A stretch of 64,000 nt of DNA, taken from the NCBI RefSeq assembly GCF_900100455.1, contig NZ_FNCV01000004.1, positions 62,001 through 126,000 on the forward strand, read 5' to 3'. The stretch's first letter is position 1. Each line of letters opens with the position of its first letter. Source of the stretch: Roseospirillum parvum (GTDB lineage: Bacteria > Pseudomonadota > Alphaproteobacteria > Rhodospirillales > Rhodospirillaceae). A model generated the notes under the pieces. That model worked only from the letters and a program-made list of their open reading frames with translations. It was not told the origin of the DNA and searched no databases. The translations under genes and the position numbers were made by a program. Of the stretch, positions 1-8,488 are shown in pieces.

Positions 1-98
1 TCCTCATCGCGCGCGGCGAGGTGGTCATCGTCGAGGGCGACCGCATCGGCGTCACCCTGACCGAACTGGTCCGCTCGATCTACGACCAGCGGGGCTGA
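1..98 (+). CDS. C-terminal end of an unidentified protein (partial)
   Basis: An open frame enters from the left edge, reads in codons from base 3, and ends with TGA at 96-98. Only about 31 residues are visible, ending in SIYDQRG, which is too little to name a family. The codon use fits the high-GC neighbours. The stop abuts the stop of the convergent MarR gene: the two stop codons together form the palindrome TGATCA (96-101), so there is no intergenic space. Confidence 0.55.
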   Translation, partial: LIARGEVVIVEGDRIGVTLTELVRSIYDQRG

Positions 99-446
99 TC
101 AGCCTTCCGTCCGCGACGCCGCCACCACCAGATCGGCGAACTCACGCAGGAACACCGAGCCCTTCACCGTGCGCTGGATGAACACGTTGCGGCGGTCCGC
201 CTCGTCGGGCTTGCGTTTGGCCAGGCCGAGCGCCGAAAGGCGGTCCACCGCCCGCGTGATGGCCGGCTTGGAAACGTTCAGCCGCTCGGCCAGACCGCGC
301 ACGGTGTGCGGCGGCTCCTCCAGGTAGACGCACAGCAGCAGGGCCATCTGGCGGGCCGACAGGTCGGGCCCCTCGCGGCGCACGCTGTCGACCACCGCCC
401 GATGCCACAAGGCCAACGCCTGGGCCGGCTCCAGGGTGTCTGCCAC
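99..446 (-). CDS. MarR-family transcriptional regulator
   Basis: This encodes a 115-residue winged-helix DNA-binding protein. The central segment (VRGLAERLNVSKPAITRAVD, about residues 50-70) is a helix-turn-helix typical of MarR regulators, followed by a wing region rich in charged residues (KPDEADRRNVF). MarR proteins usually act as dimeric repressors relieved by a small ligand; the ligand and target cannot be read here. It is slightly shorter than the usual 140-150 residues, so the N-terminal dimerisation helix is short. The start is GTG at 444-446. It lies downstream of gshB on the same strand, 130 bp away, so co-transcription is possible but not shown. Confidence 0.8.
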   Translation of the reverse strand: MADTLEPAQALALWHRAVVDSVRREGPDLSARQMALLLCVYLEEPPHTVRGLAERLNVSKPAITRAVDRLSALGLAKRKPDEADRRNVFIQRTVKGSVFLREFADLVVAASRTEG

Positions 447-526
447 GACCCGCCTCCCGCTAAACGTTCCACACCCGTACCGATTTACCCCAGGCGGCGG
501 GGAAGGTCAAATCGGCGGGCCCTCCA

Positions 527-581
527 GGGGGGCAATGGGGGGGCAATGGGGCGGTCGTGGGGCGGTCGCGGGGCGCTCAGC
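527..581. repeat. Five 11-bp tandem units ending in the gshB stop
   Basis: Read on the plus strand, the units are GGGGGGCAATG (527-537 and 538-548), GGGCGGTCGTG (549-559), GGGCGGTCGCG (560-570) and GGGCGCTCAGC (571-581). The last unit contains the stop codon of gshB (complement of TCA at 577-579). The array runs straight out of the coding sequence and fills part of the 130-bp gap to the MarR gene. No hairpin is needed to explain it; replication slippage is the likely origin. Confidence 0.75.
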
Positions 582-1539
582 GCGGCAGATATGTTTCGAT
601 GGCGTCCCAGATCATCCCGGGCAGGTTGGAGCCATCGAAACGGTCGATCTCCTGCAGGCCGGTGGGCGAGGTGACGTTGATCTCGGTCAGGCAGTCGCCG
701 ATCACGTCGATGCCGACGAACAGCAGCCCCTGTTCCTTCAGCACCGGGCCCAGGGCGGCGCAGATGTCGCGCTCGCGCGGCGTCAGGGTGGATTTGGCGG
801 CGCGCCCGCCGACGTGCAGATTGGAGCGCGTCTCGCCATCGCGCGGGATGCGGTTGACCGCCCCCGCCACCGCGCCGTCGATCAGGATGATGCGCTTGTC
901 GCCCTGGCGCACCTCGGGCAGGTAGCGCTGCACCATCACCGGCTCGCGGCTGGCCGCGGCGAACATCTCAAGCAGGCTGTTGAGGTTGGTGTCCTCGGGC
1001 CTGAGGTGGAACACCCCGGCCCCGCCGTTGCCGTACAGCGGCTTGACGATGATGTCGCCGTGCTCGGCCCGGAAGTCGGCGATGGCCTTGGCATCGGCGC
1101 TGATCAGGGTGGGCGGCACGAACTCGGGAAAGGCCAGGGCGAACAGCTTTTCCGGCGCGTTGCGCACCGAGCCCGGGCGGTTGACCACCAGGGTTTCGGG
1201 CTCGATCGCCTCCAGCAGGTGGGTGGCGGTGATGTAGGCCATGTCGAACGGCGGGTCCTGGCGCATCATCACCACGTCCACGTCGGCTGCCAGGTCCAGC
1301 GTTTCCTCGGCTCCCAGGGTGGCATGGTTGCCGGCCTCGCGGCGCACCGAAAGGGGCCGCGCCCGGGCGCTGACGCGCAGCCGGCCATCGGTCCGCGCGC
1401 GGGCGCTCAAGGCCGCCGGCGGGTAGTGGAACAGGCGGTGGCCGCGCCGCTGGGCCTCGAGCGCCAGCACGAAGGTGGAGTCGGCGTTGATGTCGATGCC
1501 CTCGACGGGGTCCATCTGGAAGGCGACGGTGAGCGGCAT
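577..1539 (-). CDS. gshB: Glutathione synthetase
   Basis: This enzyme joins gamma-glutamylcysteine and glycine with ATP to make glutathione in the cytosol, the second step of glutathione synthesis. At 320 residues it is full length for the bacterial family. Visible family features are the N-terminal MDPVEGI segment (residues 9-15), [11 protein letters not shown] (about 92-102), the ATP-grasp glycine-rich loop [12 protein letters not shown] (166-177), and the metal-binding [10 protein letters not shown] near the C-terminus. Its partner gshA is not in the window. A short tandem array begins at its stop codon. Confidence 0.95.
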   Translation of the reverse strand: MPLTVAFQMDPVEGIDINADSTFVLALEAQRRGHRLFHYPPAALSARARTDGRLRVSARARPLSVRREAGNHATLGAEETLDLAADVDVVMMRQDPPFDMAYITATHLLEAIEPETLVVNRPGSVRNAPEKLFALAFPEFVPPTLISADAKAIADFRAEHGDIIVKPLYGNGGAGVFHLRPEDTNLNSLLEMFAAASREPVMVQRYLPEVRQGDKRIILIDGAVAGAVNRIPRDGETRSNLHVGGRAAKSTLTPRERDICAALGPVLKEQGLLFVGIDVIGDCLTEINVTSPTGLQEIDRFDGSNLPGMIWDAIETYLPR

Positions 1540-1574
1540 GGCGGCGGGTCCGGTAAGTCGTTACGGGGGGGCAA

Positions 1575-2249
1575 TCAGTCGCCGGGGGCGCCCTTGATCC
1601 CGACGTAGGAGACCACCCGGCGCACGTGGGCGATGTCGCGGGCGTGGGCGATCACCCGGTCCCGCTCGGCCGCCGACTGGGCGGTGCCCATCAGATAGAC
1701 CACGCGGTCGGCCACGTCGACGGCATAGTTGATGGATAAAATCTCGCCGTCGAACAGGAGGCGGGCTTCCAGGGTCTTGGCGATCCACAGGTCGCGTCCG
1801 GCGTCGGCGGTGTCGCCCTGGGTGCGGCTGTCCTGGCCGGCCACCCGAAGCTCGTTGATGACCCGGTGGATGGCTTCCTCGCTCCAGGCCAGACGGACCG
1901 CCGCCAGCCGGAGGTCGGCGGTGTCCACCACCCCGGTCAGCAGGGCGACGCCGTCGCGCACCGTCACCGTCGCCTGGAGCGGCAGGCGGTGGTCGAACTC
2001 GAACCAGCGGCGGTTGATCTCCGTGGTCACCCAGGTGTCCTCGGCCGAGCCCCGAAGACCGCGCTCCTCGGCCGCCGCCGTGGCCACCCGCGCGCCGGCC
2101 CCGATGGCGATCCCGGTCGGCGTGCAGCCGGCCAGCAGCAGGCTCGCCACCAGCGCGAAGCCAACCCCGGAAAGCCACCCCCCGAAACGCCCTCCTCCGA
2201 AAAGCCATCTCATGGACCGATGCCCCGTGCCGCGCCAACCGGGGGTCAT
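1575..2249 (-). CDS. BON-domain lipoprotein
   Basis: The N-terminus carries a lipoprotein signal: a hydrophobic stretch ending in LLLAGC, so the mature protein should begin at that cysteine and sit in the envelope. Two BON-like segments follow (about TWVTTEINRRW...VINELRV and DLWIAKTLEARLL...VRRVVSYV), as in OsmY/DolP-type proteins that bind membranes. BON lipoproteins help keep the outer membrane intact; the exact role here is inferred. The start was set at 2249 because a G-rich Shine-Dalgarno-like run sits just upstream. Met at 2213 gives a tighter signal peptide, and an ATG at 2300 would overlap the rluC end by 8 bp; both are alternatives. It is probably co-transcribed with rluC and crcB. 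Confidence 0.8.
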   Translation of the reverse strand: MTPGWRGTGHRSMRWLFGGGRFGGWLSGVGFALVASLLLAGCTPTGIAIGAGARVATAAAEERGLRGSAEDTWVTTEINRRWFEFDHRLPLQATVTVRDGVALLTGVVDTADLRLAAVRLAWSEEAIHRVINELRVAGQDSRTQGDTADAGRDLWIAKTLEARLLFDGEILSINYAVDVADRVVYLMGTAQSAAERDRVIAHARDIAHVRRVVSYVGIKGAPGD

Positions 2250-2292
2250 ACTCCCCCCTGGGCGACCGATGTCAAAGGGCTGGGGCGACTCT

Positions 2293-3300
2293 TCAACCAT
2301 CGGCCGCCGCGAAGGGTTCGAAGGGATCGTCGCCCGGGGCTTCCAGGCCGAGCAGGGCGAAGGTTTCGGCCATGTGCCCGGGCAGGGGAGCGGTCAGGGT
2401 CAGGGTGCCGCCGTCCGGGTGGGGCAGCCTCAGGGCGCGGGCGTGCAGGTGCAGCCGCTTGCCGGGCACGATGCCGCCGGGGTGGGCGTCGGCGCCGCCG
2501 TACTTGCCGTCGCCGAGGATCGGGGTGCCCAGCACCTGGGCGGTGTGGGCGCGCAACTGGTGGGTGCGCCCGGTGCGCGGCCGCAGGGCCAGCCAGGCCA
2601 GCTTCTGCCCGGTGGTGGCCAGGGTGGTGTAGTCGGTGAGGGCGCTCTTGCCGCCCTCCTCGGTGACGCTGACCCGCTCGCCGCGCCCGCCGGGGGTCTT
2701 GTCGAGTCGGCCCTTGATGGTGCCCTGGGCCGGGCGCGGCCGGCCGACCACCAGGGCCCAGTAGACCTTTTCCGCCTCGCGGCTCTTGAAGGCGCGGGCC
2801 AGGGCGGCGGCCGAATTGGCATCGCGGGCCAGCACCAGCACCCCGGAGGTGTCGCGGTCCAGGCGGTGGACCAGCGACAGGGGCGGGGCGCCGGGGCCGA
2901 ACAGGCGCTCGGCCAGCGGGCCGAGCAGGCCATCCAGGTGGCGGTGGGTGTTGGTGCCCCCCTGCACGGCCAGCCCGGCCGGCTTGTTGAGCGCCACCAG
3001 CCGGCGATCCTTCAGCAGCACGGCGCCCTCCAGGGCGTCGAGGTCGGCGCTGGAGACGCGGGGAGGCGGGGCCGGCCGGGCCTCGGCCGGGGTGGCGGCG
3101 GGCAGCGGCGGCACGCGGACCACCTGTCCGGCAAGCAGCCGCTGGCCGGCCTTGGCGCGGCCGCCGTCGACCCGCACCTCGCCCTTGCGCAGCATCTTTT
3201 CCAGCCGCCCGTGGGGCAGCTCCGGGTAGTGGCGACGGAACCAGCGATCCAGCCGGATCTCGGCCTCCTCGGCGGCAACGGTGACGTTCTTCACGGCCAT
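2293..3300 (-). CDS. rluC: RluC/RluD-family 23S rRNA pseudouridine synthase
   Basis: This 335-residue protein has an N-terminal S4 RNA-binding domain (about residues 15-75, EIRLDRWFRRHYPELPHGRL onward) and a pseudouridine synthase domain with the catalytic motif HRLDRDTSG, where the second Asp of the motif is the nucleophile. It converts uridine to pseudouridine in ribosomal RNA. RluC modifies the helix 90 region in E. coli; assignment to RluC rather than RluD or a paralogue is by overall resemblance and is less certain than the family. It lies 12 bp downstream of crcB on the same strand. Confidence 0.88.
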   Translation of the reverse strand: MAVKNVTVAAEEAEIRLDRWFRRHYPELPHGRLEKMLRKGEVRVDGGRAKAGQRLLAGQVVRVPPLPAATPAEARPAPPPRVSSADLDALEGAVLLKDRRLVALNKPAGLAVQGGTNTHRHLDGLLGPLAERLFGPGAPPLSLVHRLDRDTSGVLVLARDANSAAALARAFKSREAEKVYWALVVGRPRPAQGTIKGRLDKTPGGRGERVSVTEEGGKSALTDYTTLATTGQKLAWLALRPRTGRTHQLRAHTAQVLGTPILGDGKYGGADAHPGGIVPGKRLHLHARALRLPHPDGGTLTLTAPLPGHMAETFALLGLEAPGDDPFEPFAAADG

Positions 3301-3312
3301 GACGCGCCTCCT

Positions 3313-3720
3313 TCAGCCGAGCAGCCAGCGGACCAGGGACAGGCCGCCGAACAGGGCGGCCACCCCCAAACCGACCGAGACGGTGGCATAGACCACGGCC
3401 AGCACCACCTGCTGGCGCTCGATCAGGGTGACCATGTCGAGGCTCAGGGTGGAGAAGGTGGTGAAGCCGCCCAGGAAGCCGACCACCAGCAGGGCCCGGG
3501 GCAGCGGGCCCAGCGACCAGCGCAGGGCGGCGGCCTCGATCAGCATCCCCATGAGCAGGGCGCCGAGCAGGTTGACGGCCAGCGTGCCCCAGGGAAAACC
3601 GTGGCCGAACAGCCGGGTGACCAGCACCGACAGCACATAGCGGCAGACCGCGCCGCCGGCCCCGCCGACCGCCACGGCGGCCAGGACCTGGGGGGCGAAT
3701 TGGGACGGGGAAGGGCTCAT
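3313..3720 (-). CDS. crcB: Fluoride ion transporter CrcB/Fluc
   Basis: This is a 135-residue membrane protein with four hydrophobic segments. It has the family hallmarks GGAGGAVCRYVLS (about residues 19-31), the central FPWGTLAVNLLGALLMG, and GFLGGFTTFSTLSLD, which holds the phenylalanines and threonines lining the pore. Fluc proteins work as antiparallel dimers that let fluoride leave the cell. The start is the ATG at 3718-3720; the much longer open frame running upstream is antisense to the Lys/Ala-rich gene and is not coding. I looked for a fluoride riboswitch upstream and could not recognise one. Confidence 0.93.
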   Translation of the reverse strand: MSPSPSQFAPQVLAAVAVGGAGGAVCRYVLSVLVTRLFGHGFPWGTLAVNLLGALLMGMLIEAAALRWSLGPLPRALLVVGFLGGFTTFSTLSLDMVTLIERQQVVLAVVYATVSVGLGVAALFGGLSLVRWLLG

Positions 3721-3857
3721 TCGACGGGGTGTCCGGTGGTTTGGAAAGAGAGGGGGGCAGCGGGCCAGAGAATACCTTTTCCTGACCGTCGCGGGGCGAT
3801 ACAATCGGCCCTGGAGAAAAACCCTCGGTGATCTGAGAGTTTGGGGGGCGAGGCGCG

Positions 3858-5390
3858 ATGACATCCGGGAACACCGGAAAGCGGCCCGTGGCCAAAAAGG
3901 CCGGGGCCAAAAAGGCCGGGGCCAAAAAGGCCGGGGCCAAAGCGGCCGACAAGCCGGCCGACAAGCCGGCCGACAAGCCGGCCAGCCAGCCAGCGAGCAA
4001 AACGGCGAGCCAGCCAGCGACCAAGGCGGAAAACAAACCGGCGGACAAGGCACCGGACAAGGCGCTGGACAAACCTGAGGCCGGGAAGGCGCCGCCCGCC
4101 ACGCCCGGTCCGGCAGCGCCGGCCAAGGCCCCCGACAAGCCGGCATCCGGGTCGGCGACCGCCTCGGCTGATAGCAAGTCCACCCCGGCCAAGGCAAGCG
4201 CGGCGAGCCCGCCGTCCCCGGGGCCCACCGCCGCCAAGGCCCCGGACAGGTCACTGCCGGTCAAGTCGGTGCCGCCGAAGGTGCCCGCCAAGGTGGAGTC
4301 GGCCAAAACTGGGCCGACCAAAGCTGGGTCGGGCAAAACTGGGTCGGGCAAGACGGATCCGGTAAAGGCTTCCGCGCCGTCCCCGGCCACCAAGCCCGAG
4401 CCGGCCAAGTCCGAGCCGGCCAAGTCCGAGCCGGCCAAGGTGGAGCCGGCCAAGGTGGAGCCGGCCAAGGTGGAGCCGGCCAAGGGTGCTGACCCGGCCA
4501 AGGCGCCGTCCACCAAGGCGCCATCCACCAAGACGCCATCCACCAAGACGGCGGCGCCGAAGGCCACGTCCACCAAGGCAGAGCCTGCCAAGACGGCTCC
4601 GAAAAAGGCAGCGGGGAGCAAGGCCAGCAAATCGACCGCCGCCCCGTCGACTGCCACCAAGTCCACGGCCACCAAGTCCACGGCCGGCAAATCCACGAGC
4701 GGCAAGACGACGCGGAGTTCCCCCGCGTCCACCTCCGCGCCGGCCGCCTCCCGGTCCACCGCACGGACCCGTTCCCAGGCAAAATCCCCGATCAAATCCA
4801 AGCGCGAGGCCAACTCCATGGCGGATACTCCCGAAACGCCCAAGCCCCCCTCCTCCCCGAGCCCGGCCACGTCGGGCAGCCAGCCGCCGGCGTCGCCCGC
4901 TGCCGCGCCCGTGGCTCCCAAGCCGGCGGCCCCGGCCAGCCCGGCGCCGGCGCCTGCCGCTCCCGCCGCCCCGAGCCCGGCGCCGGCCGCTCCGAGCCCG
5001 GCGCCCGCCGAGCCGGCGGCCAGCGCCGCCCCGGCCGAGCCGGCGGCCCCCAAGGCCACCGGCGGACCCGAGGAAGGCACCTGGGTGGTCTTCCTGGTGC
5101 GCGGCTGCACCGGCCTCAGGGTGGGCAGTGTGACCACCCTGGGCGGCAGCCTGAAGGGCGACGGTGCGCTGATGAGCATCGATGGCGCCTATGACATCGC
5201 CGCCCAGCAGTGGGTCGCCACCATCGATGCCAAGATCAAGGGCGAGGTGGACTGGCTCGGCCTGGAGGCGGGCGACAGCGTCAGCGTGCGCATGATCGGC
5301 CACTTCCTGCCCGAGCGGATCATCGGCACCCTGCTCAAGAAGGGGGCGCCCCGGCCGGTCGGCCAACTGGTCCTGCTGCGCCAGGGCTGA
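3858..5390 (+). CDS. Long Lys/Ala/Pro-rich protein with small folded C-terminal domain
   Basis: This is a 510-residue protein of two parts. Residues 1 to about 400 are low complexity: a Lys/Ala-rich section built from short repeats (KKAGA, DKPA, EPAKV, STKTP) like the tails of histone-H1-like or PhaF-like nucleoid proteins, then a Pro/Ala-rich linker. The last 100 or so residues look folded (EEGTWVVFLV...GSLKGDGAL...GRIIGTLL-like pattern) and faintly recall the GrlR-type beta-barrel; this is a guess. The DNA is itself repetitive, for example three 15-bp units near 3888. A second in-frame ATG at 4819 could give a shorter form starting MADTPETPK. A GGGGGCGAGG run precedes the chosen ATG. Function unknown. 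Confidence 0.65.
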   Translation: MTSGNTGKRPVAKKAGAKKAGAKKAGAKAADKPADKPADKPASQPASKTASQPATKAENKPADKAPDKALDKPEAGKAPPATPGPAAPAKAPDKPASGSATASADSKSTPAKASAASPPSPGPTAAKAPDRSLPVKSVPPKVPAKVESAKTGPTKAGSGKTGSGKTDPVKASAPSPATKPEPAKSEPAKSEPAKVEPAKVEPAKVEPAKGADPAKAPSTKAPSTKTPSTKTAAPKATSTKAEPAKTAPKKAAGSKASKSTAAPSTATKSTATKSTAGKSTSGKTTRSSPASTSAPAASRSTARTRSQAKSPIKSKREANSMADTPETPKPPSSPSPATSGSQPPASPAAAPVAPKPAAPASPAPAPAAPAAPSPAPAAPSPAPAEPAASAAPAEPAAPKATGGPEEGTWVVFLVRGCTGLRVGSVTTLGGSLKGDGALMSIDGAYDIAAQQWVATIDAKIKGEVDWLGLEAGDSVSVRMIGHFLPERIIGTLLKKGAPRPVGQLVLLRQG

Positions 5391-5466
5391 GCGCAAGTTT
5401 CGGCGCAAGTTTCGGCGCCAAGTTTCGGCGCCAAGTTTTGGCGCAGAGTTTCGGCGCCAAGTTTCG
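5391..5466. repeat. Six 12-13-bp tandem units right after a stop codon
   Basis: The units are GCGCAAGTTTCG twice (5391-5402, 5403-5414) then 13-bp versions such as GCGCCAAGTTTCG (5415-5427, 5428-5440, 5441-5453, 5454-5466). The first unit starts at the base after the TGA of the Lys/Ala-rich gene. Decayed units continue to about 5500. The rest of the gap to rimO shows no gene. Confidence 0.85.
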
Positions 5467-5648
5467 ACAAAGCTTCGGCATACGGTTCTGACCAGCGGTT
5501 CCGGCCAACGGTCCTGAGCGCCGACACCACCGGCCCCGCCACCAGGGCGGCGCCGCCAGATCAATCAGGGGGGGTGAGCCGCAGGCCGGCTGACCCCCCT
5601 TTGTCGTCCGCCGGTTTCCCGCCCGGCCAACCCCGAAAGTCCCCCCGC

Positions 5649-6980
5649 ATGTCCGCTTCCGCCCCCGCCATCGGTCTGGTCAGCCTGGGCTGCCCCAAGG
5701 CCCTGGTCGACAGCGAACGCATCCTGACCCGCCTTCGGGCCGAGGGCTATGCCATCGTCGGCGACTACGCCGGGGCCGATGTGGTGATCGTCAACACCTG
5801 CGGCTTCCTCGACTCGGCCAAGGCGGAGTCCCTGGCCGCCATCGAGGAGGCCATGGCCGCCAACGGCCGGGTCATCGTCACCGGCTGCCTGGGGGTGGAG
5901 GCCGGGCTGATCGCCGAGCGGGTGCCCGGCGTGCTGGCCGTCACCGGGCCGCACCAGTACGAGAAGGTGATGGCCGCCGTGCACGCCGCGCTGCCGCCGC
6001 CCGACGATCCCCGCGTCGCCCTGATCCCGCCCCAGGGCCTGCGCCTGACGCCGCGCCACTACGCCTATCTGAAAATCTCCGAGGGCTGCGACCATCACTG
6101 CCGCTTCTGCATCATCCCCAGGCTGCGCGGGCGGCTGGTCAGCCGGCCCCTCGACGAGGTGATGCGCGAGGCCGAGGCCCTGGCCCGGGCCGGGGTGCGG
6201 GAAATCCTGGTGGTCAGCCAGGACACGGCGGCCTATGGCCGCGATCTCGACCACGCCGCCAGCCCGTGGCGCGGCCGCTCGCGGCGCGCCCACGTGGTCG
6301 ATCTGGCCCAGGCGCTGGGCGAGTTGGCCGCCGAACACGGCATCTGGGTGCGGCTGCACTACCTCTACCCCTACCCGCAGCTCGACCAACTGGTGCCGCT
6401 GATGGCGGACGGCCGGCTGGTGCCCTATCTCGACATCCCCTTCCAGCACGCCAGCCCGGCGGTGCTCAAGGCCATGGGGCGTCCGGCCGCCGAGGGGCAG
6501 GCCCTGGCGCGCCTCGCCGAGTGGCGCCGCCAGTGCCCCGATCTGGCCATCCGCGCCACCTTCATCGTCGGCTTCCCGGGCGAAACCGAGGCCGATTTCC
6601 AGGTCCTGCTCGACTGGCTCACCGAGGCCCGGCTGGAGCGCGTCGCCTGCTTCAAGTACGAGAACGTCGCCGGCGCCGCCGCCAACGAGCTGCCCGGCGC
6701 GGTGCCGGAAGAGGTCAAGGAAGAGCGCTTCCACCGCCTGATGGCCCATCAGCAGGCGATCGGCGCCGAGCTCAACCAGCGGCGCATCGGCCGCACCCTG
6801 AGCGTGCTGATCGACGAGGTGGACGCCGACGGGGCCCGCGGCCGCACCACCGCCGACGCCCCGGAGATCGACGGCGCGGTGATCCTGGAGGACGCCACCG
6901 GCCTTCAGCCCGGGCAGTTGATCCGGGCCACCGTCGAGGCGGCCGACGCCTACGACCTGTGGGCCCATCCGGTCGATTGA
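5649..6980 (+). CDS. rimO: Ribosomal protein S12 methylthiotransferase RimO
   Basis: This radical-SAM enzyme adds a methylthio group to the conserved aspartate of ribosomal protein S12. At 443 residues it has the three family domains: an N-terminal UPF0004 domain with its three cluster-binding cysteines (SLGCPK, NTCGF, TGCLG), the radical-SAM core with CDHHCRFC binding the second 4Fe-4S cluster, and a C-terminal TRAM domain. The start chosen, ATG at 5649, gives the usual N-terminus [17 protein letters not shown]; the frame is open upstream but that part resembles no RimO. Confidence 0.95.
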   Translation: MSASAPAIGLVSLGCPKALVDSERILTRLRAEGYAIVGDYAGADVVIVNTCGFLDSAKAESLAAIEEAMAANGRVIVTGCLGVEAGLIAERVPGVLAVTGPHQYEKVMAAVHAALPPPDDPRVALIPPQGLRLTPRHYAYLKISEGCDHHCRFCIIPRLRGRLVSRPLDEVMREAEALARAGVREILVVSQDTAAYGRDLDHAASPWRGRSRRAHVVDLAQALGELAAEHGIWVRLHYLYPYPQLDQLVPLMADGRLVPYLDIPFQHASPAVLKAMGRPAAEGQALARLAEWRRQCPDLAIRATFIVGFPGETEADFQVLLDWLTEARLERVACFKYENVAGAAANELPGAVPEEVKEERFHRLMAHQQAIGAELNQRRIGRTLSVLIDEVDADGARGRTTADAPEIDGAVILEDATGLQPGQLIRATVEAADAYDLWAHPVD

Positions 6981-7444
6981 CCGGGGGCGCCGGGGCCACG
7001 GCGATGGTTGGGGGGAGACGAAAATAAACCCGGCGGCGGCGATTCTGGATCGCCACCGCCGGGTGTCGGACGCTCCGCGAGGGGGGGGCGGGGAGGAGCG
7101 CCCGAGGGAGGATGGCAAGGCCGGCGGCCGCGAGGGGGAGGGAGAGAGCCGTTGATCCGACCGTTGCCGCCCACATCCCCGCAACCATCGTGCCAAACCG
7201 GGCCAGCCGAGGATGACGGGCGCCAAGGGTCTGATTTCGCGTCCTTCGTGTGCCGGGGCCGGGTCGGCGGCCCGGCGCTTCCCGCCCCCAGGCGATGCAG
7301 AATGACACGCATATCGATAGCCAGGCTGGTTTTGCGCCAAACTGCACCGCGCGAAGCCCCGGGTCAGGGGACTGGAAATGCCCCCCTTGATGGGGCATGG
7401 TGCGGCCAACCCATAACCAACAAACCGTCGGAGGGGAGCGTCCC
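6981..7444. other. Intergenic stretch between rimO and dctP
   Basis: No gene is supported in these 464 bases. The region holds a GC-rich hairpin (listed separately) and presumably the dctP promoter. The short frames that are open here have Arg/Pro-rich composition typical of antisense or non-coding high-GC DNA. Confidence 0.5.
7028..7064. terminator. Stem-loop downstream of rimO
   Basis: A 16-bp stem (7028-7043 with 7049-7064, one mismatch) has a 5-base loop. It is flanked on the left by an A-rich run and has no T-run on the right, so it would terminate leftward transcription best; it may still block read-through from rimO. Confidence 0.5.
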
Positions 7445-8488
7445 ATGGTCCATCCGCCTGTCCGGTTGCTGGCCGGTCTTCTGTTTGCCGTCACGCTGCT
7501 CCTGGGTCCGCTCGCCGCCGGCCCCGCCCGCGCCGCCGAGGTGACCCTGCGCTTCAGCCACTTCTGGCCGGCCGTGACGGGCATGCACAAGGAGATGTTC
7601 CAGGTCTGGGCCGACAGTGTGCAGACGGCCAGCCAGGGGCGCATCGAGGTCGAGATCTACCCCTCCTCGACCCTGGCCAAGGCGCCGGCCCAGTACGACG
7701 CGGTGATCGACCGCATCGCCGACATGACGGCCACCGTGCAGGGCTACACCGCCGGCCGCTTTCCCTTGAGCCAGGTGGTCGAGCTGCCCGGTCTGGTGCA
7801 CACGGCGGCGCAGGGCTCGTGCATCCTCCAGGCCCTGTACGACGAGGGTCTGGTGGCCGACGAATACGCCGAGACCCACCCCCTGTTCCTGTTCACCCAC
7901 GGCCCCGGGCACATCCACACCCGCGACACGGTGATCCGCGCGCCGGAGGACTTCGCCGGCCTGCGCATCCGCCGCCCGACCCTGGTCGTGGCCAGCCTGC
8001 TCGAGGGCCTGGGCGCCCAGCCGGTGGCGATGCCGGCGCCGCAGTCCTTCCAGGCCATGGAACGTGGCGTCATCGACGGGGTGGCGCTGCCCTGGGAGGC
8101 CATGGAGTCGTTCCGCCTGAACGAGCTGGCGGGCAGCCACACCGAGGTCGGCGGGCTCTACTCGCTGGCCTTCATGGTGACCATGAACAAGGACGTCTAC
8201 GCCGCCCTGCCCGACGACCTGAAGGCGGTCATCGACGCCCACTCGGGCGCCGACTGGTCGGCCCGCGCCGCCGCCGTGTTCGACCGCCGCGACATCGCCG
8301 GCCGGGCGACCGCCGAAAAGGCCGGGCACACCATCGTCACCATCGACGGCGCGGCCAACGACCCGGCCTGGAAGCCGGTGCTCGAGGGCACCACCGAGGG
8401 CTACCTGGCCCACCTCGAGGCCGACGGCAAGCCGGCCCGCGCGGTCCATGCCCGGGCCCTCGAGTTGGCCGCCGGCCGCTGCCAGTGA
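7445..8488 (+). CDS. dctP: TRAP transporter substrate-binding protein DctP
   Basis: This is a 347-residue periplasmic binding protein with a clear signal peptide (hydrophobic residues 7-28, cleavage near ARAA-EVT). The mature part has the DctP fold pattern: substrate-domain strand EVTLRFSHFWP, then IEVEIYPSSTLAKAPAQYDAV, and GLRIRRPTLVVASLLEGLGAQPVAMPA around the conserved arginine that usually grips a carboxylate. It delivers an organic acid to the DctQM membrane complex. The exact ligand cannot be read. A strong ribosome-binding site (GGAGGGGAG) precedes the ATG. It is first in a dctPQM operon. Confidence 0.92.
   Translation: MVHPPVRLLAGLLFAVTLLLGPLAAGPARAAEVTLRFSHFWPAVTGMHKEMFQVWADSVQTASQGRIEVEIYPSSTLAKAPAQYDAVIDRIADMTATVQGYTAGRFPLSQVVELPGLVHTAAQGSCILQALYDEGLVADEYAETHPLFLFTHGPGHIHTRDTVIRAPEDFAGLRIRRPTLVVASLLEGLGAQPVAMPAPQSFQAMERGVIDGVALPWEAMESFRLNELAGSHTEVGGLYSLAFMVTMNKDVYAALPDDLKAVIDAHSGADWSARAAAVFDRRDIAGRATAEKAGHTIVTIDGAANDPAWKPVLEGTTEGYLAHLEADGKPARAVHARALELAAGRCQ

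Noticed and set aside
3721-3857. Fluoride riboswitch upstream of crcB
   Set aside because: I looked for the conserved crcB-motif segments on the minus strand and found none I could recognise.
2246-5179. A 977-codon open frame on the minus strand across the Lys/Ala-rich gene and rluC
   Set aside because: It is antisense to the Lys/Ala-rich gene and out of frame with crcB and rluC, which have clear family motifs. Its translation is Ala/Gly/Leu repeats then Arg/Pro-rich, typical of shadow frames in high-GC DNA.
7008-7544. Open frame across the rimO-dctP gap
   Set aside because: Gly/Pro/Arg-rich, crosses a hairpin and the dctP signal sequence in another frame; no family motif.
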